Shown piece by piece: positions 7,864-16,561 of a stretch of 35,677 nucleotides of DNA. The notes under the pieces are model-generated. The model was not told where the DNA came from, searched no databases, and saw only the letters and a program-made list of their open reading frames with translations. Numbering within the stretch: the stretch's first letter is position 1; the number at the start of each line of letters is the position of its first letter. The translations under genes were made by a program, and so were the position numbers. Origin of the DNA: Algoriphagus sp. (GTDB taxonomy: Bacteria > Bacteroidota > Bacteroidia > Cytophagales > Cyclobacteriaceae); contig NZ_JAMWZB010000039.1 of NCBI RefSeq assembly GCF_024305035.1, positions 1 through 35,677 on the forward strand. Direction: 5' to 3'.

Positions 7864-8187
7864 ATGACGGAAAAAAAACCAGGATTCCTCAAACGACTTC
7901 AGGCTAAATGGAAACTTGAAAGCTTATTTCAGGTGATCCTGGTCCTGATTGTTTTTGCCTGTACGGGATTCACGATTTTATTGATCAAAAATCCGGTATT
8001 GGATTTCTTTGGAGTGGAAAAAGGAGGATTTATCAATACAGTTCTTTACCTGCTGCTAGTTTTACCACTCTATCAGATTTTCCTTTTGATCTATGGGTTT
8101 ATCTTTGGGCAGTTTCGGTTTTTTTGGGAAAAGGAAAAGCAAATCATGAGGCGAATTGCTGGAGTTTTTTCAAAGAAAAAATCCTGA
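7864..8187 (+). CDS. Two-span membrane protein, DUF6787-like
   Basis: 107 aa: a basic N-terminus (FLKRLQAKWKLES), a transmembrane helix at about residues 20-42 (LFQVILVLIVFACTGFTILL), the segment KNPVLDFFGVEKGG, a second helix at about 56-80 and a cytoplasmic basic tail. The order LQAKWKLES...ITG-like...KP-x-L-x-FFG recalls the DUF6787 family common in Bacteroidota, function unknown. It lies 42 bp after the aspartate kinase and may be co-transcribed. Family assignment is from memory of the pattern only. Confidence 0.75.
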   Translation: MTEKKPGFLKRLQAKWKLESLFQVILVLIVFACTGFTILLIKNPVLDFFGVEKGGFINTVLYLLLVLPLYQIFLLIYGFIFGQFRFFWEKEKQIMRRIAGVFSKKKS

Positions 8188-8258
8188 TTTAAAGAACCAA
8201 AGCCGATTTAAATTCCTTCTAGTAGTGAAATCAATTTTTAACTAAAAATCTTTAAACT

Positions 8259-8669
8259 ATGATTAGAAAAGCAACCGCCGTTTGGAACGGAAGTGGAAAA
8301 GAAGGCAAAGGACAGGTCAGTACGGAAAGTACTGTTTTGGACAAAGCCCAATATTCATTCAAAACCCGATTTGAAGATGGGAAAGGAACCAATCCAGAAG
8401 AACTAATCGCTGCAGCACATGCGGGATGTTTTGCCATGAAACTGAGCTTCAACCTCAGTGCGGAAGATCATGCCCCTGAGGAGCTAGAAGTGACCAGCAA
8501 TATCACCTTTGAGGAAGGGACCCTTAAAAAATCGCACCTTGTCCTCAAGGCAAAAGTGGAAGGGATCAGTGAAGATAAATTTGCAGCACTCGTCAAAGAT
8601 GCCGAAGAAAACTGCCCGATCTCCAAAGCGTTAAACATGGAAATCTCAGTTGAATACACGCTAAACTAA
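8259..8669 (+). CDS. OsmC-family peroxiredoxin
   Basis: 136 aa. OsmC proteins reduce organic hydroperoxides using two cysteines, with dihydrolipoamide-type donors. Both are present at the expected places: Cys57 in AAAHAGCFAMKLS and Cys119 in EENCPISKAL. The preceding TNPEELIAAAHA is the OsmC hallmark, and the N-terminal ATAVWNGSGKEGKGQVSTES is like E. coli OsmC. It stands alone, with an intrinsic terminator directly behind. The 71-bp upstream gap shows no convincing promoter. Confidence 0.93.
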   Translation: MIRKATAVWNGSGKEGKGQVSTESTVLDKAQYSFKTRFEDGKGTNPEELIAAAHAGCFAMKLSFNLSAEDHAPEELEVTSNITFEEGTLKKSHLVLKAKVEGISEDKFAALVKDAEENCPISKALNMEISVEYTLN

Positions 8670-8692
8670 TTTTAGTAAATTTTAATAAAAGT

Positions 8693-8717
8693 AAAGATCC
8701 TTCGGGATCTTTTTTTT
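8693..8717 (+). terminator. Intrinsic terminator after osmC
   Basis: AAAGATCC-TTCG-GGATCTTT, a UUCG tetraloop hairpin, is followed by a T-run. Confidence 0.95.
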
Positions 8718-8784
8718 AGAACCTAATGGAATGTAAATCCGTTAGGAATCTGCTACGAGTACTAGACCAACTATTTTCCGATTT

Positions 8785-9090
8785 ATGAATACCATATCAG
8801 TAAGGCGATTGACCTTTGATTCCAATCGCATGATTTTTGCTAAAAATGCAGTTTTTGCAGCCCTTATTTTATTGGTCATCCTAAATTTAGAGGGGATGTT
8901 TACAGCTCAAAATATCAAGGCATTATTTTTCTATTTTACCTTTACCCCCATAGCGGCGGGGATATCTGGGATTATTTTCAAAAATACAGTGGGGCTGAGA
9001 CAATCCTCTGGGGCGAAAAAAGCGCTGGGATGGACCATAGGGCTTTTAGCTTATGCGATACTAATTCCTTTGTCTCTATCCTTAGTTTGA
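8785..9090 (+). CDS. Small integral membrane protein, unknown
   Basis: 101 aa with three likely membrane helices (about residues 18-36, 45-65 and 80-101) and a basic loop (QSSGAKKALGW). It resembles DUF4190-like or other small Bacteroidota membrane proteins only in size and topology; no family is recognised. It converges on the SIMPL gene, with 6 bp between the stops. The opening MNTISVRRLTFDSNRMIFAKN looks like a cytoplasmic N-terminus. Confidence 0.55.
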   Translation: MNTISVRRLTFDSNRMIFAKNAVFAALILLVILNLEGMFTAQNIKALFFYFTFTPIAAGISGIIFKNTVGLRQSSGAKKALGWTIGLLAYAILIPLSLSLV

Positions 9091-9096
9091 ACAGCT

Positions 9097-9822
9097 TTAG
9101 TCTACTTCGAAAATCAATTTCATGGTAATTGAAGCAGTTTTATTTTTTGCACTGGTATTGAATACTCCTCCCCAGGAATAATCTTCACCTGAGTTTTGAC
9201 CCGTGATCTGAAATACGCCCATATTGGCTGAAATCAGATTCCCCAAATTTGCATTGGAGTTCTGAGCGATACGCTCGGCTCGGATTCGGGCATCTTCGGT
9301 CGCTTTGGCGATCATTTCCAACTTGAGCGATTCCAGTTCAGTATAGTAATACCGGGGCTGCTGGGAGTAAAAGGCAATTCCCTGATTGAGTAATTCGGTG
9401 ATTTCTCGGCTGATTTTCTCTACTTTTTCGACCTCTTCTGATTCAATGACCAGCGATTGATTCAGCTGATAGCCTGTAAAGGTTTGGCCCATGTATCGGC
9501 CGTCATTCGAATAGTTTTGCTGATATTGAGGGTTGGTGGTGACGGCATTAAATACCAGTTGTTCTTCAGGGATTCCCTTGGAGACCAAATATGCGGTAAC
9601 TGATGCTCGGTCTTTTTCCAGATTGGCGTAGGCGCTCTGGATATTTGAGCTTTCTCTAGTAAAATTTCCTTCCCATACGATCAGGTCGGAGGTGAAATTT
9701 TGTTCTCCGAGGCCCGTGACGTTAATGGTCCCTTGGGGATTATTTCGATTGATGACCGCATAGCCAAAAATAATGGCCGAAGCGACAATGGCTAGGGAAA
9801 AAATAATTGCGTTTGTCTTCAT
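9097..9822 (-). CDS. SIMPL-domain (DUF541) protein
   Basis: 241 aa. An N-terminal membrane anchor or uncleaved signal (NAIIFSLAIVASAIIFGYAV) is followed by a SIMPL domain: GTINVTGLGEQNFTSDLIVWEGNF, the repeated helix-strand pattern, and ATEDARIRAERIAQ, the most conserved helix of the family. SIMPL proteins are periplasmic or envelope proteins linked in a few bacteria to oxidative stress, with no enzymatic role known. It lies 57 bp downstream of the M14 carboxypeptidase on the same strand. Confidence 0.88.
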   Translation of the reverse strand: MKTNAIIFSLAIVASAIIFGYAVINRNNPQGTINVTGLGEQNFTSDLIVWEGNFTRESSNIQSAYANLEKDRASVTAYLVSKGIPEEQLVFNAVTTNPQYQQNYSNDGRYMGQTFTGYQLNQSLVIESEEVEKVEKISREITELLNQGIAFYSQQPRYYYTELESLKLEMIAKATEDARIRAERIAQNSNANLGNLISANMGVFQITGQNSGEDYSWGGVFNTSAKNKTASITMKLIFEVD

Positions 9823-9879
9823 ATCAGTGGTAATGCATGTTCCAATATATCAAATTTAATTCAAAGAATGACCTGTTCT

Positions 9880-11361
9880 TCAGTAGGTCCGTTGGTTAAA
9901 TTGCTGATCTTTTGGGTTTTTTAGGTCGATCAGGTAGCCATTGACGATGGCATGGGTCAATTCCCCTTCTTTTTCTAAAAAGAAATTGGCAGCATTGCCA
10001 GTCATCCAGCCTGAGGGAAAGTCCTCCCGGGTATTCAGCACCAAAATCGGCAAATCATGCAGTTCATTCTTTTCGGCATTTTTCACCTTCACTGCCAAAT
10101 ATCCCTTTCTGAGTAGCTCCAGAGCCTTGGATTGGTCCATGGCAGCGATCGTTTCAAATTCCTGCTCATAAACTTTTCCCGCAACCCATTGATGACCGGT
10201 GGCATCGAATTCATCAAACCCAAAATAAACCTGCATGTCTCCCACATCCTCGATGGATCCATTAACAAAATAGGAATCTTCTGCATTGGATTCCCGTCTA
10301 CGGATAGCCATATCGATAGGATAGCGATTTCCTTCCACTTCAACTAGTACTTCTTTTAGGATCAAATCCATGAGTTGAAAGCCATTGTCAGGGATTTCAA
10401 AATATTGATCGGTAGTATATTTTTCGTAGCCCTTGGTAGCAATTTGATGCAAGGCATCGAGAATAATCATAAAATTGAGCTTTCTGATAAACTGCTTTTC
10501 CGGGTCACCGACATAGCCTCCAGACTCAATTAAAATGGTGCTGGTCCCCCATTTTTGAATGTTGTCCCCAAACGCCCTCGGTTCAAATCCATCGTCATAT
10601 TTTCCGACTTGCCCAGGAATGACCTGCTGGAGAACTTCGTTCATTCCCACGATCGTTTGCATGGCTCGCTCACGCACCTGGTTGATCTCTCGCTCATAAT
10701 TATAGCCTGGCGCCAGAACGGATATGGTGGCTTGTTTGGGTGTGTTGACCACGTTGTAATAAATCTGCTGGTCATGGAGGTTAAATCCAAAGTCAGGCTC
10801 AAATTCATCTCTGGCGGTTTTTAGGATAACTGCCTCTGGGGAAATCTGAGAAATCGCATCCCGATTCAGGTCGATGTCCAGTGCATTTCGGCGCTTGAAT
10901 GCCTCTGCCCCATCAGGATTAATCATCGGGATAAATTTTATTCGAAGCTGATTTTTCAAGGTATTTCTTAACTCCTCGTACTCATCCCCACTTCCTTCCA
11001 AAAAGTTAAAAAGATCAAATAGCGCCATGGTCGCTGTACTTTCATTGCCGTGCATCTGAGACCAAAGCATGACTTTGGTTTCCCCTTTTCCCCAGTCCAT
11101 GGCGGTGATGCTTCGGCCTTCGATGGATTGGCCCAGTTCCTTGAGCTCAAACTGTTCCTTGTGTTTTTTGATCAAAGGCTGTAAATCAGCATGCTTGAAT
11201 CTCCTGTGTGTAATCGAAGGCTCTAAAAATTGCTGATGTGCATTTTCCAGCATACTTACCTGAAGAGAAGTACTTTCGGGTTCATTTGCGGTTTTACATC
11301 CAATTACTAAAAACAAAAACAGCAAAAACAGGCTAAATTGATTTCTGTTGATTAATTTCAT
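9880..11361 (-). CDS. M14-family zinc carboxypeptidase lipoprotein
   Basis: 493 aa. A lipoprotein signal ends in LVIGC (Cys22). The M14 zinc ligands are His104 and Glu107 in the HxxE motif HGNES and His196 in NLHDQ; the catalytic Glu is probably Glu279 in LIESGGY. The substrate-site pattern INPDGAEAFKRRNALDIDLNRD is typical. The catalytic domain fills about residues 50-310; the remaining 180 residues form a C-terminal extension with beta-rich character (YPIDMAIRRRE, VAGKVYEQEFETI), a known feature of larger Bacteroidota M14 proteins. It is expected in the periplasm or at the outer membrane, cutting peptides or murein peptides. It is divergent from the dipeptide epimerase, which suggests a joint role in peptide salvage (inference). 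Confidence 0.9.
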   Translation of the reverse strand: MKLINRNQFSLFLLFLFLVIGCKTANEPESTSLQVSMLENAHQQFLEPSITHRRFKHADLQPLIKKHKEQFELKELGQSIEGRSITAMDWGKGETKVMLWSQMHGNESTATMALFDLFNFLEGSGDEYEELRNTLKNQLRIKFIPMINPDGAEAFKRRNALDIDLNRDAISQISPEAVILKTARDEFEPDFGFNLHDQQIYYNVVNTPKQATISVLAPGYNYEREINQVRERAMQTIVGMNEVLQQVIPGQVGKYDDGFEPRAFGDNIQKWGTSTILIESGGYVGDPEKQFIRKLNFMIILDALHQIATKGYEKYTTDQYFEIPDNGFQLMDLILKEVLVEVEGNRYPIDMAIRRRESNAEDSYFVNGSIEDVGDMQVYFGFDEFDATGHQWVAGKVYEQEFETIAAMDQSKALELLRKGYLAVKVKNAEKNELHDLPILVLNTREDFPSGWMTGNAANFFLEKEGELTHAIVNGYLIDLKNPKDQQFNQRTY

Positions 11362-11452
11362 ATTCTGATTTTTGGCAAAGTGATGTAAGTAAAGCTACAC
11401 ATCTTTAGGCTAAAATTCAGGCTCTCACAGCGCATTTATCAAAATTTTGACC

Positions 11453-12469
11453 ATGAAACTTTCTTACCAAGTGGTAGATCTACCACTAAAACACAGATTT
11501 ACCATCGCTCATCAAAGTAGGGATGTTCAAGATACCTTGATTGTCAAGTTGGAAGATGCAGGTTTTTACGGCTTGGGCGAATCCACCACCAATCCGTTTT
11601 ATGGAATGACCATCGAGAATATGACCGAGCGGCTGGAGTCAGCGAGAGTTTTGATCGAGCGTAATGACTGGAATCATCCGGAGGAGCTTTGGGAAATGAC
11701 CCGGGAGATTTTTGCCCAAAACCCTTTTGCCCAATGTGCCCTTGATATGGCGGCATGGGATATTTTCACTAAGAAGCAGGGGAAGAAACTGTATGAATTC
11801 TTGGGTTTAAATCCCAAAAACATTCCCTTGACCAATTTCACCATAGGAATAGACAGTTTGGATAAGATGGTGTCCAAAATGAAAGAAGTAGACTGGCCTA
11901 TCTATAAAATCAAGTTGGGGACGGCGAATGATTTGGAGATTGTCCGTGAACTTCGAAAGCATTCACAGGCAATTTTTAGAATCGATGCGAATTGCGCTTG
12001 GACCGCAGAGCAGGCCATTCATAATTCAGCAGTTTTGGCCCAGCTTGGAGTGGAATTTATGGAGCAGCCACTGGCTAAAGAGGACTGGGAGGGAATGAAG
12101 GAAGTTTATCAGCATTCCAAACTCCCGGTGATGGCCGATGAAAGCTGCATTGTGGAAAGCGATGTCAAAAAATGTCAAGGCTTTTTTCATGCAATCAATG
12201 TCAAACTGGTCAAAGCGGGAGGAATCACTCCTGGACTTCGTATGATTGAAGAGGCAACGTCACTGGGTATGAAAACTATGGTAGGCTGCATGACTGAATC
12301 ATCAGTTGGGATTTCAGCTATTGCTCACATTGCACCACTGTTGGATTACGTGGATATGGATGGGGCGATGCTTTTGGCCAAAGATCCAGCGAGGGGTGTA
12401 GAGATTACTCCGGAAAAAGTGACCTTTCCTGATCGTCCTGGAATAGGAGCTGAGCTGGTTGAAGAATAA
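11453..12469 (+). CDS. Dipeptide epimerase (L-Ala-D/L-Glu epimerase type, enolase superfamily)
   Basis: 338 aa from ATG 11453 (a TTG two codons earlier is less likely). The muconate-lactonising/AEE subgroup pattern is complete: the KxK base pair in YKIKLG (about Lys152 and Lys154), metal ligands Asp178 (RIDAN), Glu204 (MEQPL) and Asp229 (ADES), and the opposite base Lys251 in NVKLVKAGG. The capping domain with LGESTTNPFYG fits dipeptide epimerases. L-Ala-D/L-Glu epimerases act in murein-peptide recycling; other dipeptide specificities occur in Bacteroidota, so the substrate is uncertain. It is divergent from the M14 peptidase and ends in a strong terminator. Confidence 0.9.
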   Translation: MKLSYQVVDLPLKHRFTIAHQSRDVQDTLIVKLEDAGFYGLGESTTNPFYGMTIENMTERLESARVLIERNDWNHPEELWEMTREIFAQNPFAQCALDMAAWDIFTKKQGKKLYEFLGLNPKNIPLTNFTIGIDSLDKMVSKMKEVDWPIYKIKLGTANDLEIVRELRKHSQAIFRIDANCAWTAEQAIHNSAVLAQLGVEFMEQPLAKEDWEGMKEVYQHSKLPVMADESCIVESDVKKCQGFFHAINVKLVKAGGITPGLRMIEEATSLGMKTMVGCMTESSVGISAIAHIAPLLDYVDMDGAMLLAKDPARGVEITPEKVTFPDRPGIGAELVEE

Positions 12470-12472
12470 CGA

Positions 12473-12503
12473 AAGGCAGCTAAAATTGCTGCCTTATTTT
12501 TTT
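12473..12503 (+). terminator. Intrinsic terminator after the epimerase
   Basis: An AAGGCAGC / GCTGCCTT perfect 8-bp stem with a 7-nt loop is followed by ATTTTTTT. The T-run touches the stop codon of the convergent response regulator. Confidence 0.93.
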
Positions 12504-13197
12504 AATTATCGCTTACGATCAGTTTAAACCCTTCTCCGTGGACGGTGATGATTTGTACCGAGGGGTCGTCTTTGAGTAGTTTTCTGATTTTGCTCAGGTA
12601 AACATCCATGCTTCTGGCATTGAAGTAACTATCATCTCCCCAAATTTGCTTGAGTGCATGGCTTCGGTTGACCAACTTATTCATCTCGGCAGCCAGGATA
12701 CGAAGGAGTTCGTTTTCCTTGGAGGTCAGTTTGTTTTTTCCTTTGGGGCCTTCAAGAATCTGCTCATCGTAATGGAGTTTAAATCCACCAAATTCATAAA
12801 CCTTCAATTGATTGATTTCGCCTGTTTTTTGGGTTCTTCGCAGGATCGCATTTACCCGTAGCAGTAACTCTTCCATACTGAACGGCTTGGTGAGGTAGTC
12901 GTCGGCACCGATTTTCAATCCCTCAATGATGTCGTCCTTTTGGTTTTTGGCTGTTAAAAAGAGAATCGGTAAGTCATCTTGTACTTTTTTGATTTCTTTA
13001 GCCAGCGTAAAACCGTCCTTTTTTGGCATCATGATATCTAAAAGACAAAGGTCGTATTTGTCTTTTTTGAATTTATTCCAACCTTCTTCTCCATCCCGAC
13101 AGAGCGTAGGCTCATATCCTTTCATTTCGAGGTATTCTTTGAGGATATCACCCAAGTTTGGGTCATCTTCTACTACTAATAGTTTGGCTTTGCTCAT
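12502..13197 (-). CDS. OmpR-family response regulator (RprY-like)
   Basis: 231 aa. The receiver domain (about 1-120) has the acidic pair Glu10/Asp11/Asp12, phospho-acceptor Asp54 in CLLDIMMPKKDG, Thr82 and Lys104 (LTKPFSMEELLLRV). The C-terminal winged helix (about 130-228) includes LTSKENELLRILAAEMNKL and SMDVYLSKIRKLLKDD. It overlaps the downstream-most codons of its kinase partner by 4 bp (ATGA), so the two are translationally coupled. The length and NARSMDVYLSKIRK segment fit the Bacteroides RprY group, which acts in stress and metabolism; the target genes here are unknown. Confidence 0.92.
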   Translation of the reverse strand: MSKAKLLVVEDDPNLGDILKEYLEMKGYEPTLCRDGEEGWNKFKKDKYDLCLLDIMMPKKDGFTLAKEIKKVQDDLPILFLTAKNQKDDIIEGLKIGADDYLTKPFSMEELLLRVNAILRRTQKTGEINQLKVYEFGGFKLHYDEQILEGPKGKNKLTSKENELLRILAAEMNKLVNRSHALKQIWGDDSYFNARSMDVYLSKIRKLLKDDPSVQIITVHGEGFKLIVSDN

Positions 13198-14909
13198 TGT
13201 GTTTTGGGTAATTGAATGGTGAATTTACTTCCTTTACCGAGTTCACTTTGGACTGAAATACTTCCTTTATGTGCCTCTAGCATTGTTTTGACATAAGAAA
13301 GTCCCAAGCCAAAGCCTTTCACATCATGGATATTTCCTGTGGGGACTCGGTAAAATTTATCGAATATTTTTCGCTGAGCTTCTCGGCTCATTCCGATTCC
13401 TTGATCCTGGATACTGACAAAAACCTGATCATTTTCTTCCCAGGCCTTAATTTCAATTTCTGGATTTTCAGGCGAATATTTATTGGCATTATCCAAGAGG
13501 TTATTGATAATATGAGTCAGGTGAAAACGATCTCCTTCAATAATTGCTTTCTTCAAGTCATTTTCAAAGACTATTTGTCCCTTTCGTTTTTCGATTTGCA
13601 AACTGATATGACTGAGCGTGTCTTCCAAAAGGTCGGATAGGTTGATTTTTTCTAGTTTCAGCTTGAAATCCTTCTTATCTAACGCAGCAGCTTGCAATAC
13701 GTTTTCCACTTGTGAGACGAGTCGCTTGTTTTCATCCTTAATGATGCCCAAATAGCGATCCCGGAATCGTTCTTGAGATGAAAGCTCCGGGTCCTGAAGC
13801 GCTTCCACGGCCAAGCTCACGGTTGCCAATGGAGTCTTGAACTCGTGCGTCATATTATTGATGAAATCGTTTTTGGTGTCTGATAGGGCTTTTTGTCTTA
13901 AAATCACCCGAATCGCATAGACGAAACACCAAATAATCACTCCGATAAAAATCAAGGAAGAAGAAATGGGAAGCCAAACTTGCCGGATGACATGGTTGGC
14001 TTTTTCGGGAAAGAAAATATAAAGGTAGTTCTCCTTTCCAAATACATCATTGGGAAAAAGTTTGGCCTGTATGCCATATTGAACCAGTCGAAAGGGCTCA
14101 CTTACCTGTCCAACGGCCATCAAAAGCCCATCATCCTTGAGAATTCCTAATTCAAAATCCTCTAAAATCCCCCGCTCAAGCAGGTGATTTTTTACTAATT
14201 TTCGTACCTGAGCTGTATCTAAACGATCTAAAATGGCCATTTGACCAGCAGCTATTTCCTCCCAAGATTTGTTGATAAGATCAATTTTCATGTTTGCCCG
14301 ACGGATTTTTTCCAACGCATCATCGGAGATTTTGATTTCATTTTCAAACTCGGATTCTGGAATCAAAGAAGGCGAACTATTGAACTGCAGGCTTTCAACC
14401 TGGCTAAGAAATTGCAGCTGTCGCTCCTTTTCTTCCAAAAGCACGGCCATTTCATCTGGGGTAAAAATAGTGGACGCTACCTCCGGAGTCATGCGGGCAA
14501 AGAACGTTTCCAGTTCGCCCAAAATGGATAGGTCTATTCCTCGGGATTCAAGTATTCTTCGAAACGTATTGCTTACCTCGGGAACTTGCACCATTTTCAG
14601 AGTATCCACGATTGATGGTCCTGAGCGGTATTTGGGACGCTGGCGCACTTCAAAATCTATCGGATCGATTTTTTCAAAAACGGATTCTTGCAATGCAGGG
14701 TCTCGCATCAATTGGCTTAGAATAACATCGCTGGTTTCTCCTTTTTCCAACTGGTCCACCGTGCTGGCTAGAGCCTGATAGACATCCTGATCAAATCGCT
14801 CCTGATTGATTCGGATGGCATTCTTCACCCAATAGTACTGAAAACCCATCAAGCCTAGGCTGGCGATGGACATCAGGACGACGATTAAGGTGATTTTATT
14901 TTTGGACAT
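13194..14909 (-). CDS. Sensor histidine kinase (RprX-like)
   Basis: 571 aa. TM1 at about residues 6-28, a large periplasmic sensor region (about 29-310) that is helix-rich and has no recognised fold, TM2 at about 312-335, a HisKA dimerisation domain with His355 in NNMTHEFKTPLA, and an HATPase domain (NNLLDNANKYSP as N-box, DQGIGM as G1, FDKFYRVP as F-box, GFGLGLSYV as G2). There is no HAMP, PAS or receiver module. It is the first gene of the pair with the OmpR-type regulator. A TAAATTTG box ends only 4 bp before the ATG, so the message would be almost leaderless. Confidence 0.93.
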   Translation of the reverse strand: MSKNKITLIVVLMSIASLGLMGFQYYWVKNAIRINQERFDQDVYQALASTVDQLEKGETSDVILSQLMRDPALQESVFEKIDPIDFEVRQRPKYRSGPSIVDTLKMVQVPEVSNTFRRILESRGIDLSILGELETFFARMTPEVASTIFTPDEMAVLLEEKERQLQFLSQVESLQFNSSPSLIPESEFENEIKISDDALEKIRRANMKIDLINKSWEEIAAGQMAILDRLDTAQVRKLVKNHLLERGILEDFELGILKDDGLLMAVGQVSEPFRLVQYGIQAKLFPNDVFGKENYLYIFFPEKANHVIRQVWLPISSSLIFIGVIIWCFVYAIRVILRQKALSDTKNDFINNMTHEFKTPLATVSLAVEALQDPELSSQERFRDRYLGIIKDENKRLVSQVENVLQAAALDKKDFKLKLEKINLSDLLEDTLSHISLQIEKRKGQIVFENDLKKAIIEGDRFHLTHIINNLLDNANKYSPENPEIEIKAWEENDQVFVSIQDQGIGMSREAQRKIFDKFYRVPTGNIHDVKGFGLGLSYVKTMLEAHKGSISVQSELGKGSKFTIQLPKTQ

Positions 14910-14913
14910 GATA

Positions 14914-14921
14914 CAAATTTA
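14914..14921 (-). promoter_or_regulatory. Candidate -7 box for the two-component operon
   Basis: Read on the minus strand, TAAATTTG fits TAnnTTTG exactly and is followed by TATC and the ATG at 14909. If used, transcription would begin at about the start codon. Confidence 0.45.
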
Positions 14922-15054
14922 CAGCCTTTGGGGGCTAGGCATGGGGGGTTAACAATATTTAACGGGCTGAGGGCAAGGGCCTTGATGTGAATAGGGATAC
15001 CATAGCCCGTTTTTTCGATTTTTTGAAAGGGGAAAAAGCCAGAAAAGTACTCCA

Positions 15055-15088
15055 TTTGATTCCTTTCGGGGCTATTTTCCTATCTTTG
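15055..15088 (+). promoter_or_regulatory. Candidate lysA promoter
   Basis: TATCTTTG (15081-15088) is an exact -7 match; TTTG at 15055-15058 is a possible -33 element, with a slightly long 22-bp spacer. The ATG is 17 bp downstream. Confidence 0.6.
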
Positions 15089-15105
15089 TAAGCAAAATTG
15101 AGACC

Positions 15106-16338
15106 ATGTCAGACCAATCAAGACCTACTGCCATCCAAGGCCTTCCTTTAGAAAAAATAGCCCAAGAATTCGGTACCCCACTCTATGTCTACGATGGGCA
15201 AAAGATCATAAATCAGGTGAACTCGCTCCAAAATGCTTTTAAGGGAATTCCCTTAAAAATCAAGTATGCCACCAAAGCACTTTCGAACATCAGTATTCTC
15301 AAACTGATCAAAAAAGCAGGTGCAGGAGTAGATGCGGTATCCATCGAAGAGGTGCGCTTGGGAATGATGGCTGGGTTTTCACCAGGTGAAATCATGTACA
15401 CGCCCAGCGGAGTTGGGTTTGATGAAATCAAGGAAGCGGTTAATCTGGGAGTCATGGTCAATCTGGATAGTATTCCCCTGATTCGACAGTTTGGAAAAGA
15501 ATATGGCGATACCGTGCCGGCTTGTATCCGGATCAATCCGCATATTATGGCCGGTGGAAATATTAAAATTTCTGTGGGTCACAAGGCCAGTAAATTTGGG
15601 GTTTCCATCGAATTATTGCCGGAAATTTTGGATGCGGTTCATGAATCTAAAGTCCGGATTGTAGGCCTTCATGTACATACCGGCTCTGATATTTTGGATG
15701 CTGAGGTATTTTTAAAAGGGGCAAATGTACTTTTTGACGCGGCTAAAAACTTTCCAGACCTTCAGTTTATTGACTGTGGAGGCGGGTTTAAAGTAGCCTA
15801 TAAAGCCGGAGACCCTCAAACCGATATCAACGAGGTCGGCGAGAAAGTTTCCAAAGCATTTGAGGAGTTTTGCAGCACCTATGGTAGGCAATTGGAGCTT
15901 TGGCTGGAGCCCGGGAAATTTATCGTAAGTGAAAGTGGCTACCTGATTGTACAGGCCAATGTGGTCAAGGAAGCACCAACGGTAACCTTTGTGGGAGTGG
16001 ACTCTGGGCTGAATCACCTGCTCCGCCCTATGCTTTATGATGCCTATCATGATGTGTACAATCTCAGTAATCCAGAAGGGAAAGAAAGCACGTATTCTGT
16101 GGTGGGATATATCTGCGAAACCGATACGATTGCAGCCAATCGTTCGTTGGGAGAAGTAAATCAAGGGGACCTGTTGGTTATCAAAAATGCAGGAGCCTAT
16201 GGATTTAGTATGGCCTCAAATTACAATTCAAGGTTGAGACCTGCCGAGGTATTGGTTTTTGAGGGGAAAGTTCATTTGATCCGAAAGCGGGAGAATTTTG
16301 AAGACTTAATTAAAAATCAAGTAATAATCGATTTATAA
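15106..16338 (+). CDS. lysA: Diaminopimelate decarboxylase
   Basis: 410 aa. A PLP enzyme of fold type III that converts meso-DAP to lysine. PLP-lysine Lys57 lies in IKYATKALSN, followed by GAGVDAVSIEEV; the HVHTGSD and DCGGGFKVAY segments bind the cofactor phosphate; EPGKF and the C-terminal YICETDT with NAGAYGFSMASNYNSRLRP (partial active-site loop, Cys donated across the dimer) complete the site. The length is typical. Together with the aspartate kinase at 6502 it covers the two ends of lysine synthesis; the genes between are not in this window. No clear terminator is seen. Confidence 0.96.
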   Translation: MSDQSRPTAIQGLPLEKIAQEFGTPLYVYDGQKIINQVNSLQNAFKGIPLKIKYATKALSNISILKLIKKAGAGVDAVSIEEVRLGMMAGFSPGEIMYTPSGVGFDEIKEAVNLGVMVNLDSIPLIRQFGKEYGDTVPACIRINPHIMAGGNIKISVGHKASKFGVSIELLPEILDAVHESKVRIVGLHVHTGSDILDAEVFLKGANVLFDAAKNFPDLQFIDCGGGFKVAYKAGDPQTDINEVGEKVSKAFEEFCSTYGRQLELWLEPGKFIVSESGYLIVQANVVKEAPTVTFVGVDSGLNHLLRPMLYDAYHDVYNLSNPEGKESTYSVVGYICETDTIAANRSLGEVNQGDLLVIKNAGAYGFSMASNYNSRLRPAEVLVFEGKVHLIRKRENFEDLIKNQVIIDL

Positions 16339-16561
16339 GTGGATTTTGCCCCGTATTTATTGCCTTTGGTATAGTTATTGATTTCGTAGGCGAAGCGATA
16401 AGGCTTTGCCAGTAAAAGGCGGGTTTTTCGCTAGGTATGAAACCGATCCGATTGTCTCCCCAATCCTAAGCCCTAGTAGTTTCAAAACCTTAAATTCATG
16501 TTTAATTTCCTCTAAAGAGGGATAAAAATTATACCTTCGCTAGAGGAAGAGGGGAAAAGCT

